Assembly (NCBI RefSeq): GCF_020882245.1
Contig: NC_083597.1
Location: 15,038,581-15,102,580 of the forward strand
Length of the DNA stretch: 64,000 nt
Source of the DNA: Rhopalosiphum padi
Taxonomy: Eukaryota > Arthropoda > Insecta > Hemiptera > Aphididae
Reading direction: 5' to 3'
The notes beneath the pieces were generated by a model that did not search any database, had not been told where the DNA came from, and saw nothing but the letters and a program-made list of their open reading frames with translations. Made by a program: the position numbers and the translations under genes. Numbering within the stretch: the first letter of the stretch is position 1; every line of letters starts with the position of its first letter. Positions 49,512 through 60,233 of the stretch are shown here, one piece after another.

Positions 49512-52500
49512 ATGGATTTTAATATGGTTATCAAACAGGAATTAAATGATATTAAGATGGAGCCTATGGAGGACTTTCCAGATGTCGGAATTCCTAATTC
49601 TTCTGACTATGACGAGGGCGTAATAACAAATATTAAAAATGATGATTTGGTAAAATATTTAGTACACTGCCTAATATAATTTATATAAAATGTATATGCA
49701 AGTAAAAAAATAATTACATTAACATTATTTTTTAAAAATTATATTCTTAATCATGAGAATTTTATTTGAAATATTCTTTTAAATATATTCCTGCATTTAC
49801 ATTAAAATAATTTATATTTCAATGTTTTAAATTGTGGTAGTTAATTCTTTTGTATGATATTGTGCTATCATTCAAAGTTAATTAATACATTTTTTTTACA
49901 AATAATTGCTAAAAGTAAATTGACTGTAATCGGGGATGTAGTTAAAATTTTGGTAAATTTAATTTTCTCAAAAAAGCAAGATTAAAATTAATATGTTTGT
50001 ACTGGTGATGGTTAGAGTGGTATTTATAATATATCGGTAGTTAAAATATTGTACAAGGATAAATCTTTAAACTATGGTTATACTTAATACGAATATCAAC
50101 ATTTAGTGAAACTAATAAACTAATAACTCAGAATCTGAAATAATCAATTTTCTTTGAATTCCCCTTTTTTTATTAACTATTTAATCATCTAAGTTTTAAC
50201 TTTTACATTTAAGCTTTATTAAAGCTGGACAAGATATACAATGTAAATTTTAGTTATGTCTTACTTTATTCAGTAAATAAAATATATATTTAATTATATT
50301 GTATGTAAGCAATTATAATTTGTAATTACTTCTTTTGTAGATGGAAAATACAATAATGGAGCAGATATATCCACATAAAAATCATCAATCTGAAAGTGAA
50401 ACAGAAGATACATATGATGAATGTTATTCATGTTTTATGTGCAATGTATCATACAATACACAGTTTGACCTAGATGCACATTTGCGTACTCACATTGATG
50501 ATGAGACTTTTCATCATAGTAATATTAACAGTATAAGTGAACCTTTACCTCAATCTTCAATAAAGCCATCAAAATACTTCAGATGCAATGAATGTCTAAA
50601 AATTTGTAAAAGTCAACTGTCATACAATGAACACATGTTAACCCATACAGGAGAAAAACCACATCATTGTCGGGTATGTGATCGTAAATTTCGTCATATA
50701 GCAAATTTTCGAACGCATTTAAAAAGTCATAACAATGTGAGAACATTGATTTGTTCTCTGTGTCGAAAAACTATTGTTGGCGAAAAAAATTACTATATAC
50801 ATTATATGGATGTACATAATAAAATGTCTATCCGTAATCCTCGACCTTATCAATCTAGTTCATCTGACAGTGATGAAGATTTTAATCCCAAAGTTTCATA
50901 CTATAAAAAGAAAAAACTTAATTCACGAAAGTTTAGAAAAGATAGTGAACCATTTGGCCCTTTATTTGCTAAAAAAGCATGGGAAAAAAAACAACAAGAA
51001 TTGGAAAATGTTAATTTAGATGTAATATATAATGAAAGAACAATTATTTAAAATTTAGTAGTGAAAAACTTAAATGTAACTTATACTTTATTTTAGGTCG
51101 AAGAAGAAAAAAGTGAAAGAGATGCTGTTCAGGAAGCTATTGAAAGTTCAAGACAAGATATACAAAATATGCTTAGAAAAAGAAAACAACAACTAACCGA
51201 TTATAATACTGAAGAGTACCAAAAGCTTCTAGAAACTTTAATACTAGAAAAAAATTCTACTGGTCAAATTAATGAAGCTAAATTCATTGGTCCATTGTTT
51301 TGGAAAAATGCTTTAGTCAAGGCTGGTCTTGTAGAAGAAGATGTACTTCCTATGCAATTTCAAAGTCAGCTAAGAGTTATTGAATGTATGTCTTGTAGAA
51401 AATGTTTTGCAAGGTAATCACTTATTTTATTAATAATTAAAATTGTTTTTTCTAATAAAATTTATATAAAATTAATCTTAACATTTCAACTAATATAATA
51501 AAAAACTTATCTTAAATTTTAAAGAATAATAGTAGCAAACATTCAATTTTAATATATTTTTTATTTAATTAATTGAAGAAATGTATCATAAATTTGAATA
51601 TAAACAAGTTGTTGAATGCTAGTTGGGATCTATATTCAAGTACTTTAAAAACTATCAAAAATTCCCTAAAAAATAACAAAAAATGTTTTTTATCCCATTA
51701 ATTTGCTTAAAATTGTCCAACATTATTTTTATTATCACACAACTATGCAAGTGATAGGAAAACTTTTGGTATTTATAATACTTTCTTATAACTAAACAAA
51801 CAATACAAAAACAAAATATCTAACTGAGGCAGACACAATAAATAAATAGTATACTTGAATTAAATACAGCCACAATATATCTCCAATTGACCAATAAATT
51901 GTTATTTATTTAGATCCTAGTAAGATACTACATTCAGATTAATAACTAACTATAAACAGTGGCAGCCTGGGTTCGTTTTTTGTGATCGGCTGGAATTTAA
52001 AAGGGCCCCTAACCAATGAGCCCAATATCAAATGGCTATGGGCCTTTTTACAGTTTTACATTTTTAAAGATACCTAATTTATCATACTGACATATGTAAT
52101 TTGCGCCAAAAACAACCTGAAGAAAAAAATATTTTATGTAGTTTGCACCACATAAAACTAAATAAAAGGACATTATATAATCTGCACCATTTGTACCTTC
52201 AAAAATTGTAATTTGCGCCATAATTCGCCTTATACAAATTGTAATTTGTGCCACTTTTAAATAATTAAACAATTTTTTTTACAAAATAACATATTATTGT
52301 ATTTTTAATCATTTATCAATCAAGTTAATTTTAATAGTTATACATTTCTTGAAAATTATTAAAAGTAATTAAAAAAAAGTATTGAATAAGTATAATTCCA
52401 ATGTATACAATTCAGCCATATAATAGTTATAAATAAATGTATATAGGTATACTTAAATTCCAACAATTGAAGTTAAAAGTGTGGCGCAGATTCCATATTC

Positions 52501-54188
52501 TATTTCGTTTTCTGTTGTGGCGCAAATTACTGAAATTAATTTATAGATGTGGCGCAAAATACCATCTCCCGGTTTATCCGTTGTTTATTGGTTTATAATA
52601 TTTTATATATAGTATTTTATCACACGGTATTTATTATTTTTAAAATAACACAATATGACTACCTACCATGATTTAAGATAATATCTAAAAACTAAATTGT
52701 TTATGAATAGGGCTCGGATTTTAAAGCATAATAAATAACAAAAAAAGCATAAAACTGTTTAAAAAAAGCAAAAAAAAAGCACGACTAAAAATTAACACGA
52801 ATTAGGTTATAATTTTATAAAACTGAATAAAAAAAAATTGAAAAATTAATTTAAATCGATGTTATACGAGTACTGAGCGTAGATTCTACAAACTATATGC
52901 AATAGTCCATAAGCTATCTGTAGATCGATAATCTATACATTTCAATCATTACATTGAATGACGTTTCGCACTAATGGTACGGTCACGGTCATTATTGCGG
53001 GTTTTCACATTTCTTATTAAGTAAATAAACACTTTTATATAATAATTTGTTACGGGTTTTGACATTTCTTATAAATTATATGAACATTTTTTTAATTACT
53101 ATAGCGTAACAAACAAATAAAAATTAAACAGCTAGAATAACTGAAGAAAGCAATAAAAAAGCAAAAAAAGCATTTATATTAAAAAAACCAAAAATAAATT
53201 CGTTTATTTCGAATCAGATTAACGTGAAACGAATTATGTATAAAAATTAGATTTTTATCTTAAATATATAAAAAGAAGCATTTGCTTTAAAATCCGAGCC
53301 CTATTTATGAACATTTAAAATAATATATTTTAGAAGCTCAATTGGGTAATGGCTGTAAGGGCCCAGTCGGCGATCGCCGACCTGGCCAGGCCGCTACTGA
53401 CTATAGATAAAGATGTTACCCCATTCATGTATAGAGTAATGACCGCTTGGTATGAATAAAAAATATAAAAAAAACTTTTCTTGATTAATATTTTGAATTA
53501 TCTAATTTATACTAAATGTTTGTAGGTACAATGTATTAATACATGCCCTAAAAATTAATGATTAGTATTGTACTGTATAGTTATTTATAGTTATATGTAT
53601 TATTTATTATTTCATTAAGTCAATGCTTAGTGAAAAACTAACAGTAGGTTTTGAGGTTAAGGATATAACAATTTTTTTTTTTTGAAATGCTATTTTATCA
53701 ATTAATTTCCAATTGCTAAAATAAATTATGAATTCTTCATATGATTCCTCGGTTGACCTTTAATTAGTTGAAATTTTCTTTATGTATTAAAAAAAATTAT
53801 ATTGTTTAATTTTAGTTTTATAATTTTTAGGTTACCAAGATCTAATGAAGGTCATATTTTGCCATCTAAACCACCATGCTCTAGCTGCTTTATGATTAAA
53901 AATGAATCTACATTAAACAAACATAAAGCTGAAAATCATAATGAAACTCCACCATACATTTGCAAAGAATGTTTATTGGAATCAGACACATGGTATAAGT
54001 ATGTCCAGCACATGAAAATGCATTTAAGATGTGGAACAAAATGTAGTGAGTGTGTATATAATATGATGAATAAACCAGATACTGTAATATTCTTGTGTGA
54101 TGTATGTGAAATGTCTTTTGACACTGATGATGAACTTAAAGTACATGTACAAACACATTTAGAAAATGGACAAAATAATGATAGATAG
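49512..54188 (+). CDS. C2H2 zinc-finger protein, 4 exons, unnamed
   Basis: Exons: 49512-49649, 50341-51021, 51097-51413, 53831-54188. All junctions are in phase, giving 497 residues. I do not recognise a specific orthologue. Fingers, in order: YSCFMCNVSYNTQFDLDAHL (about residue 75), FRCNECLKICKSQLSYNEHM, a TGEKP linker, HHCRVCDRKFRHIANFRTHL, and LICSLCRKTIVGEKNYYIHY. Then comes a long Ser/Asp- and Lys-rich linker plus a charged helix (about residues 200-335). A C-x2-C pair follows at IECMSCRKCFAR, then PPCSSCFMIKNESTLNKHK, YICKECLLESDTWYKYVQHM, and FLCDVCEMSFDTDDELKVHV. At least seven clean C2H2 units. Only one classical TGEKP linker is present, so DNA-binding specificity is open. The acidic N-terminus (MDFNMVIKQELNDIKMEPME) has a KxE-rich, sumoylation-like character (IKQE, IKME). 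The last intron holds a transposon nest. Confidence 0.85.
49650..50340 (+). other. Zinc-finger gene intron 1
   Basis: Donor TTG|gtaaaa and acceptor ttttgtag|ATG. It is AT-rich, with no element recognised. The exon 2 start ATGGAAAAT could also serve as an alternative start codon, removing the acidic N-terminus. Confidence 0.5.
52095..52565. mobile_element. Foldback-like element with TTTGCGCCA subterminal repeat array
   Basis: The left part carries five direct copies of TTTGCGCCA or one-to-two-base variants at 52100-52108, 52142-52150, 52181-52189, 52212-52220 and 52245-52253. The right part carries three inverted copies (TGGCGCAGA 52482-52490, TGGCGCAAA 52518-52526, TGGCGCAAA 52550-52558). 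Spacing is about 30-43 bp. Outer borders are estimated, since I cannot see sharp terminal repeats. On the minus strand the repeats generate a peptide with repeated GANYI/AQITI, a by-product and not a gene. Confidence 0.55.
52708..53303. mobile_element. 596-bp hAT MITE with TAGGGCTCGGATTTTAAAGC ends
   Basis: The 20-bp terminal repeat TAGGGCTCGGATTTTAAAGC is perfectly mirrored at the right end. The 8-bp target duplication TTTATGAA is perfect (52700-52707 and 53304-53311). The interior is rich in AAAGCA subterminal repeats. All these are hAT hallmarks. It has no transposase. The perfect ends and duplication imply a young insertion. Confidence 0.88.
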
Positions 54189-54592
54189 TAATTCTCTACA
54201 TTTTATAATGAGCTATGTAAATATTATTAATAATATATCTATTTTATATTCTTAATAATAGCAGTTAAAAATGTAGTAAATGTAACTATTACAAAATAGT
54301 TACAATAGTAGCTGTTTGTACTCGTAACCAATATGTATATTATAATTTTTTTAATAACTATCAATTAAAAATTTATACAAATAAGTATAATATATATAAA
54401 TATATGTATTACTCCTTAAAAAAAAGAAGATTAATTTGTGTTATTTAAAGTGTAAAAACCACAGACTTGTAATTGATATAGAATATCTATTCTTAATATA
54501 CATAATATATATAAACAATTTTTATTCATAAGTAAAATGCCCAAGACTATAAGAAGTAAATAATATTATTTTAAATGGTAAATAAAATTATC
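54189..54592. other. 3' flank of the zinc-finger gene
   Basis: AT-rich, no gene. An AATAAA at 54581-54586 is a possible poly(A) signal, although it is almost 400 nt from the stop codon. Confidence 0.4.
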
Positions 54593-55014
54593 TTAAGAGG
54601 ACGTTATACCTGCATGTGTTGTCTCTGTCTTACCTACATACATCATAGCAAATTTGCGTTCAGTATATTTTGTGATGTTAGCTTTAATATTAGAGTAAAT
54701 TTACTTGTTATCAAATTTAAAGGTAAGAATATTATCTAGGAAATGTCATGCTTTTATTGATATTATCATTTTAAAGTGAGTTATGAACATTTTAAAGTTG
54801 TAATATTTTACATAGTTATAACTCACTTTAAAATAATAATATCAATAAAAGCTTATGAAATTTCCTAGATAATATTCTTACCTTTAAATTTGATAATATG
54901 TTAATTGACTCTAATATTAAAGCTAACATCACAAAATGTGTTCTGCTGAACGCAAATTTGCTGTGATATACGTTAGTAAGACAGACACCACATGTGGGTA
55001 TAATGTCCTATTAA
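54593..55014. mobile_element. Foldback MITE of the TTAAGAGGAC family, copy 2, near-intact
   Basis: The whole 422 bp is an imperfect palindrome. TTAAGAGGACGTTATACCTG at the left is mirrored by GGTATAATGTCCTATTAA at the right. Inner arms such as AAATTTAAAGGTAAGAATAT and AGTGAGTTAT are mirrored too. TTAA borders both ends, the target site of piggyBac-type elements. It has no coding sequence. It is the uninterrupted relative of the copy at 7848-8555. Confidence 0.78.
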
Positions 55015-55603
55015 CTTAAGATTCGTGTTATAATAACCTTATATAATGAACATTTTAAAATTTCTATTAAATGATTAAAAACATATTTTTTGATATTTTA
55101 TACATTTTTGTTCGGGTGAATGATCATTAATCAACTCAAAATGTGTGTTTTTATATTAATTATTTACTATTATTTTTAATTATGATAATATTACAATGAT
55201 ATTTTTACTGTTTTTAGTCAAGTTAAATGCTAATACTTTAATTTCATATTGTACAATATAGTTTTAATATTGTATTGGTAGGCACACAAAATCAAACGCC
55301 AGTTAAAATGTTTAATAACTAACACGAAATATGTTATAGTTATATGATATTGTGTAATTAATAATTATTACAAATTATACAATAATTTTATCATTGTATA
55401 GAACTATTCATTATTGGTACAAACAAATTTTTATTATTTATAGTTAATATGATTGTTAAGTTATTTTTATTTATCTTGATGTGAGAGCATTTGATAATTT
55501 ATATATGTATTGTATAAATGATGTGTTTACATTATGTTAACTTTGTGTTAGATACCTTTTGTATTCCGATTAAATACACATTAAATATGTGATTTAACTG
55601 TTT

Positions 55604-55673
55604 TTATTTTATTTGTTCATTTGTATTGATGATAGATCCATCTTCTTTGTATGCTTCAGTTAAATATTCTTTT
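55604..55673 (-). CDS. Possible orphan last exon or pseudo-exon
   Basis: On the minus strand an acceptor-like CATTGTAG (exon from 55673) is followed by an open stretch reading KEYLTEAYKEDGSIINTNEQ and ending at TAA (55604-55606), with AATAAA-like sequence overlapping the stop. The composition looks coding, but I cannot identify the family or find a preceding exon. It may be the end of an unseen nested gene, a processed fragment or chance. Confidence 0.22.
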
Positions 55674-56531
55674 CTACAATGAAAGTAAGATATTAATATG
55701 TATCGTGGTCACGTGTACGTAAGTAGTTTTCTGTCCCTGAGGCCTTTCCTTAAAGTATTTAATATTTTTAGTTTTTTAAATATGGATTATGCAAAAAAAA
55801 TACTAAAATAATATTGTGTTTCTATATATAATTTTATATTTTCTAATTATAAAACAGCTTCAACAATAATTATGGGTTTGTTCTTTGAAATTAACGGCTG
55901 TGCAACAGTTTCATATATAAGCTCCAAGTTATTGCAGTATTATATTCCCTGTTAAGAGAACCTACACATGATTATGAATTTATGATCATGATTAATATTT
56001 AAGACAATTTTAATTTTCAAAAAAGATATATTTTTTAGTTTCTGAGCAAGAAACACTTTAAAATTATCTTAGTATTTTTTATTTTTTTTTATGTTTCTAA
56101 TAGAAAATTAGATCTAATTGGTACATTTAGGCATCAAAAAAAAAAAAAAATTTAATACTTCCCAAAATAATTTAAAAAACAAAAAATAGGAAAAATAGTT
56201 TGTACTTCTTCATCGAGGAGTAAGTCGCTACGATGTATATATTAAATTTGAATTCATTGATGAATCCTTACGAATTATTAAAATAGAATATATTTATATT
56301 TATACATAATTGTTATTAAGTTTTTAAGACTTTTAATAGTAATAGCTTTAAGTAATTTAGCTTGATAATTTAACTGTTATCTACAAATTGGTCTTAGAGC
56401 ATTACAATATTTAAAGTATATCAATAATATGCATACAATATTTTTATTTAAATACATTTAAAGTTTAAATTTTATTGAAATATACAATAAATAATAATAG
56501 CATAAATCATGAAGTACATCACTGCTAGATG
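55674..56531. other. AT-rich intergenic DNA
   Basis: No gene or element recognised. It includes poly-A and poly-T runs. Confidence 0.4.
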
Positions 56532-56912
56532 CAAGGCTGGGCATTAACAAGTTAAAAAATTAAATTTAAGTAACTTTTATTTTCATAAAAAACTTCTAAC
56601 TTTTCTAACGAGAAAACCCAGAACGATTTTAATATATTAACTATTAAGCAATAAATTTGTTGTGTCGTCAACAATTATCATTTGTTTATAACATTTTATT
56701 CGTATTGTTTCCTGTGACTATGTTATTAATTTTACACGTAAAAAAGAAAACTTACTTATTTTTAACTAAGGTAAGTTACTTTTTTTTTCAAATTAATTTT
56801 TAACGAGTTAAATAAATAAAAAAAATAACTTTTAACTTTAAACTTAACTTACATTTTTCTGTATTAACTTAACTTAATGAGTTAAAATAATTAGTTAACT
56901 TTCCCAGTCTTG
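56532..56912. mobile_element. 381-bp hAT MITE with CAAGGCTGGGCA ends
   Basis: The left end CAAGGCTGGGCATTAAC is mirrored by GTTAACTTTCCCAGTCTTG. The 8-bp target duplication is GCTAGATG (56524-56531) and GCTAAATG (56913-56920), one change. Many AGTTAA/TTAACTT subterminal repeats lie inside. It is non-coding. Confidence 0.75.
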
Positions 56913-57641
56913 GCTAAATGTGTTTGGAAAAAAGTTCAAAATTCCTTATTTTTATTGGAAAAATAAAAGCTCACTTTATTAATTCATTAAATGTATGGTA
57001 GTTTTATATATTATTAATAATTTTTATTGCCATATAGATCATCTATATCTAAGTTCTTTTTTACTTATTCGTCCAATTCCTTTTACTCTTGTTATACACA
57101 TGGTTTAGGGTTATAGCATGCTCCATACCAATCTGATTTGATTCCAATTTCTCTTTTGATCATCATTGTTCTGGTGAATTGTGATCTCCTTACTCTAATT
57201 TTATACAGTTACATCTCTTATAATGGAACTATATTTTGTTTTCCACAAGATCACTTTAACTGTAGTACTGTACATTTGGTCTTCTCTCCCACAATTTAGT
57301 AGCAGAGTTGTAGACGGGACTATAATCAAAAATATGTTTAAGTTTATTGCTTTTCTTTGGTTTTTCTAGACAATATAGTAATATAAATCCAATATGTATT
57401 CTTAAAAATAACCGCTGACATGCCGTAACTAGAGAAAATAGGAAAATATTTATTAATTTGAAGGAAAAACAGTTTTCGAAAAACTTTTTGTTATTTAATT
57501 ATAATTCAATAATGAATTATCGTAGATTTTTAAAATTATTGTTATCTGATATGTTCCTAAACATCATCTCATCATATGATGTTTTTAACTGAGCTATTTA
57601 TAGAAATTTAAAAATTTTATTACAACGTTCTTCATGATTCG
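56913..57641. other. Intergenic DNA
   Basis: No gene confirmed. The stretch 57090-57310 is less AT-rich and has a minus-strand frame with a possible protein remnant (LLLNCGREDQMYSTTVKV), which I cannot assign. Possibly transposon debris. Confidence 0.3.
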
Positions 57642-58177
57642 TTAAGAGGATGTTAGCGCAATAATTGTTTTCTTTCTCAGACCCACGCACCCACACATGC
57701 ACACATGCACAACATAGATAAAACGCTTTCACTTAAAATCGTTTTTTTTTATGAGTTTTGAGTAATCTAAGAGTATAATCACCTATCACAAAAATTATAG
57801 AGGATATAATGTTTTGAGAGAATGATATATCGGTTTTATATTTTATTGTTGTTTGATTTTATATTCGAGTTTCAAAATAAAAAAGAAATGTTGTAAATTT
57901 AAATGATAGCTTGTAATTATTCTTAATAAAATAAACAAAAAAAAAAAAATTTAAATGATGTTTAAATTGTTTTGAAATAATATTTAGATAAATCTATATG
58001 TCATATCCTCAAAAATAATATTCTCTATCGTTTATGTAATGGGTGATTTTACTCTATGAATTATGATTACTCAAAAACTAAAATAAATGTTTTTGCGTAA
58101 GTGTGTTTTGTCTATATTGCACATAGCCCGACATGGGCTAGAGAGAGAAAAGAAACAGTGCGCTGACATCCTATATT
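57642..58177. mobile_element. Foldback MITE, relative of the TTAAGAGGAC family
   Basis: The left end TTAAGAGGATGTTAGCGCA is mirrored by TGCGCTGACATCCTATA (right). Next come TTGTTTTCTTTCTCAGACCC, mirrored by GGGCTAGAGAGAGAAAAGAAACA, and inner arms such as GAGGATATAATGTTTTGAGA, mirrored by TCCTCAAAAATAATATTCTC. The terminus is close to TTAAGAGGACGTTA of the elements at 7848 and 54593. The right TTAA has decayed. The plus frame 58087-58290 overlaps its right arm and is not a gene. Confidence 0.65.
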
Positions 58178-58699
58178 GGTATTGGAATTTAAAAATAATG
58201 TTTAGCGTAAATCTAGGTACAATATTTTTCTTATGCACTGAAGTTTTAATTTTAACGAAATTGGATATTCACGCATTACGCGTAAATTAACGTTTCCTTA
58301 AAAAACGATTTTAGTTTTCGCTGTTACTTAAATAATCCATTTATGTATTCTATATATTTTTTTTAATATTCAGACTAATTTTAAACTATACATAATCATT
58401 TGAACTACTCAAATCTTTCTAGTTAAGTTTGGTCAAAAAGCTTGAAAATGTATTAAAAACAGGATCTCACATAAATTATTCTTATAGCAATTTAAAAATA
58501 TTTAATTAAACACTGCATACGATTTTTTTTATAAGCATTGAAGTTCAAATGTTCAAAATTTCAAACAAAATTGGAGGATATTTAAACAATAAACGGTTTT
58601 ACTTTTTTTGTTGCTGAAAATATTCTTACGGACTTAAAATGTTAACATAATATATTATATTTTTTATACACATTGAAATTTTGAAATATTTAAATTAAC
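58178..58699. other. AT-rich intergenic DNA
   Basis: No gene. The last part may belong to the dispersed repeat that follows. Confidence 0.35.
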
Positions 58700-58975
58700 T
58701 TGCTCTTTGAGTTATGAAGACTCAAGCCGCCACTGTTAAAATATAAACTATTGTAATTTTTGACAAATACGATATTATAGGCAAAATATAAATTAAACCA
58801 TTTTATCTTATCGTATACTAATAGTAAAATACATTTTTAAAGTAAATAGTTGACCGTCTTTGCTCAGAATCGTTTTTCATATTTATCATTGAATTCAAAT
58901 TTAACACATTACAGTGACTTACTCAATAATGACTAACGAGGTACCTACGATCGACACCTACTAATACAGCCAAGT
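58700..58975. repeat. Dispersed repeat family, copy B
   Basis: It shares ACTCAAGC.GCCACTG (about 58729-58744), GCTCAGAATCGTTTTTC (58861-58877), ATCATTGAATTCAAATTTAAC and a degenerate GTGACTTACTC block with copy A at 23220-23705, in the same order and orientation. Confidence 0.6.
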
Positions 58976-59279
58976 AGTTATGGTTGCCTATTTTCAACAT
59001 TTTTAAATTTGATATACCTATGATTATCTATGATCATCATACAATATTATAGGATTTACCTATTAATTTGTCAGCTATAGGTTATTATTATTATTTTTTA
59101 TATTGTGTTTAGTTTTAGTTAAATGTGATTTTTATATCCCCATACCTTGTGGCTTTTTAAAAAGGTTATTAGTTTTTCTTGTATCTTGTTAATTCTTTTG
59201 TTACTGTTTCTGTATGTATACCTACCTAATATATATACGATGAATCTATGTATTAATTTAAATACAATTATATTTTATG

Positions 59280-59411
59280 CATAGACGCAACTAGAGCTCT
59301 ATTTCTGTGTAGGCTAAATTGATATCAGCAACCCGTGGGGGCTTTGCCCCTACACCACTATTATTGATTAAAGAGTCCACCCAAGTCCCCCTCCCTTTAG
59401 TTACGCCTATG
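59280..59411. mobile_element. 132-bp MITE with CATAGACGCAACTAGAG end
   Basis: The left end CATAGACGCAACTAGAG is mirrored by CTTTAGTTACGCCTATG. The flanks TATTTTATG (59271-59279) and ATTTTTATG (59412-59420) look like an imperfect 8-9 bp target duplication. The inside has GGGGGCTTTGCCCC and CCCCCTCCC runs. It is similar in plan to the element at 22646-22782. Confidence 0.6.
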
Positions 59412-59828
59412 ATTTTTATGTATTATTATTAATGAATATATTATAGACACTAATCTCAAGTCCAATGATTGCATTTTAATAAATTTATACATAATAATAT
59501 TTTGTTGTTTTAATGCATGGTTAAAATTTGTTATTATTATTAGTTTCACCCTTTCCTCCTATACAAATGAGTATAGATATAGAATTGTTTTATGTGAATT
59601 ATTATTATTATTAATCATATTAGATATAATAGTGGTTTTAAGTATTTTAACTATTAGGGATAGCCACCTGCAGTTTTCACCGAGAATAACTTTACTTGAA
59701 CTTAAGATTTTCTTAAGACTACATACCGATATATTTTATCATGCTTAAAATTAAAGCCTCAGCCATAAGGGTTGTACATGATTTATATTAATTAAACGAA
59801 AATTGATAACTATATAATAATGATTTGC

Positions 59829-59910
59829 CTGCAATTTTCCATACATGGTTCGATCATTAAACTATAATTTTCTGTGTATGATTCGATTATTAGACTGCAA
59901 TTTTTAACTG
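59829..59910. repeat. 33-bp tandem repeat, about 2.5 copies
   Basis: Units start at 59829, 59862 and 59895, with a shared ATTTTC..(C/T)ATG(G/A)TTCGAT(C/T)ATTA(A/G)A pattern. Copies are diverged, so it is old. Confidence 0.55.
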
Positions 59911-60233
59911 AATAATTAAAAAATAAGTGAAATTTATATATGTATGTAATAAATAATAGACATACCTCGATATTGCAGATGATTATATTATAGGTCGTAA
60001 CCGTATTGTATAATATTATATGTATTTAATTGTAGCCATTTTCATTATTATTTATAATTTTATCATTGGATAGTAAATTTAAGTAAGCGGTTGTGATTAG
60101 TCGTTAAAAATAAATAATAATAATAACTGTATTGTATAATTGTACAAATAATAACCATGTTGATTCGCTGTTGATTAAATACGGTGATGAGTGATGACGA
60201 TAATATTATTGCGTTAGGAAACAGTGGTCAGTC
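59911..60233 (+). promoter_or_regulatory. GLDC upstream region
   Basis: This stretch directly upstream of the GLDC start codon presumably holds its promoter and 5' UTR. It is AT-rich until about 60,180 and more balanced after that. No motif can be named with confidence. Confidence 0.35.

Larger units (their letters stand above)
51957..53399. mobile_element. 1.44 kb hAT-type element containing two nested elements
   Basis: The left end CAGTGGCAGCCTGGGTTCG is mirrored by the right end GGCCAGGCCGCTACTG (terminal pattern CAGTRGCRGCCTGG). The 8-bp target duplication is ACTATAAA (51949-51956) and ACTATAGA (53400-53407), one change. The outer element's own sequence is mainly the first ~130 and last ~90 bp, with GGGCCC blocks on both sides. 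The middle is taken up by the elements at about 52095-52565 and 52708-53303. Confidence 0.7.
51414..53830 (+). other. Zinc-finger gene intron 3
   Basis: This is a 2.4 kb intron, mostly made up of a hAT-like element (51957-53399) with two inserted elements. The flanks 51414-51956 and 53400-53830 are AT-rich and carry nothing else I recognise. Confidence 0.6.

Noticed and set aside
52048..52272. Minus-strand frame with repeated GANYI/AQITI peptides
   Set aside because: Produced by the TTTGCGCCA DNA repeats of a mobile element.
58087..58290. 67-codon frame with MFLRKCVLSILHIARHG
   Set aside because: It overlaps the right arm of the foldback element at 57642-58177.
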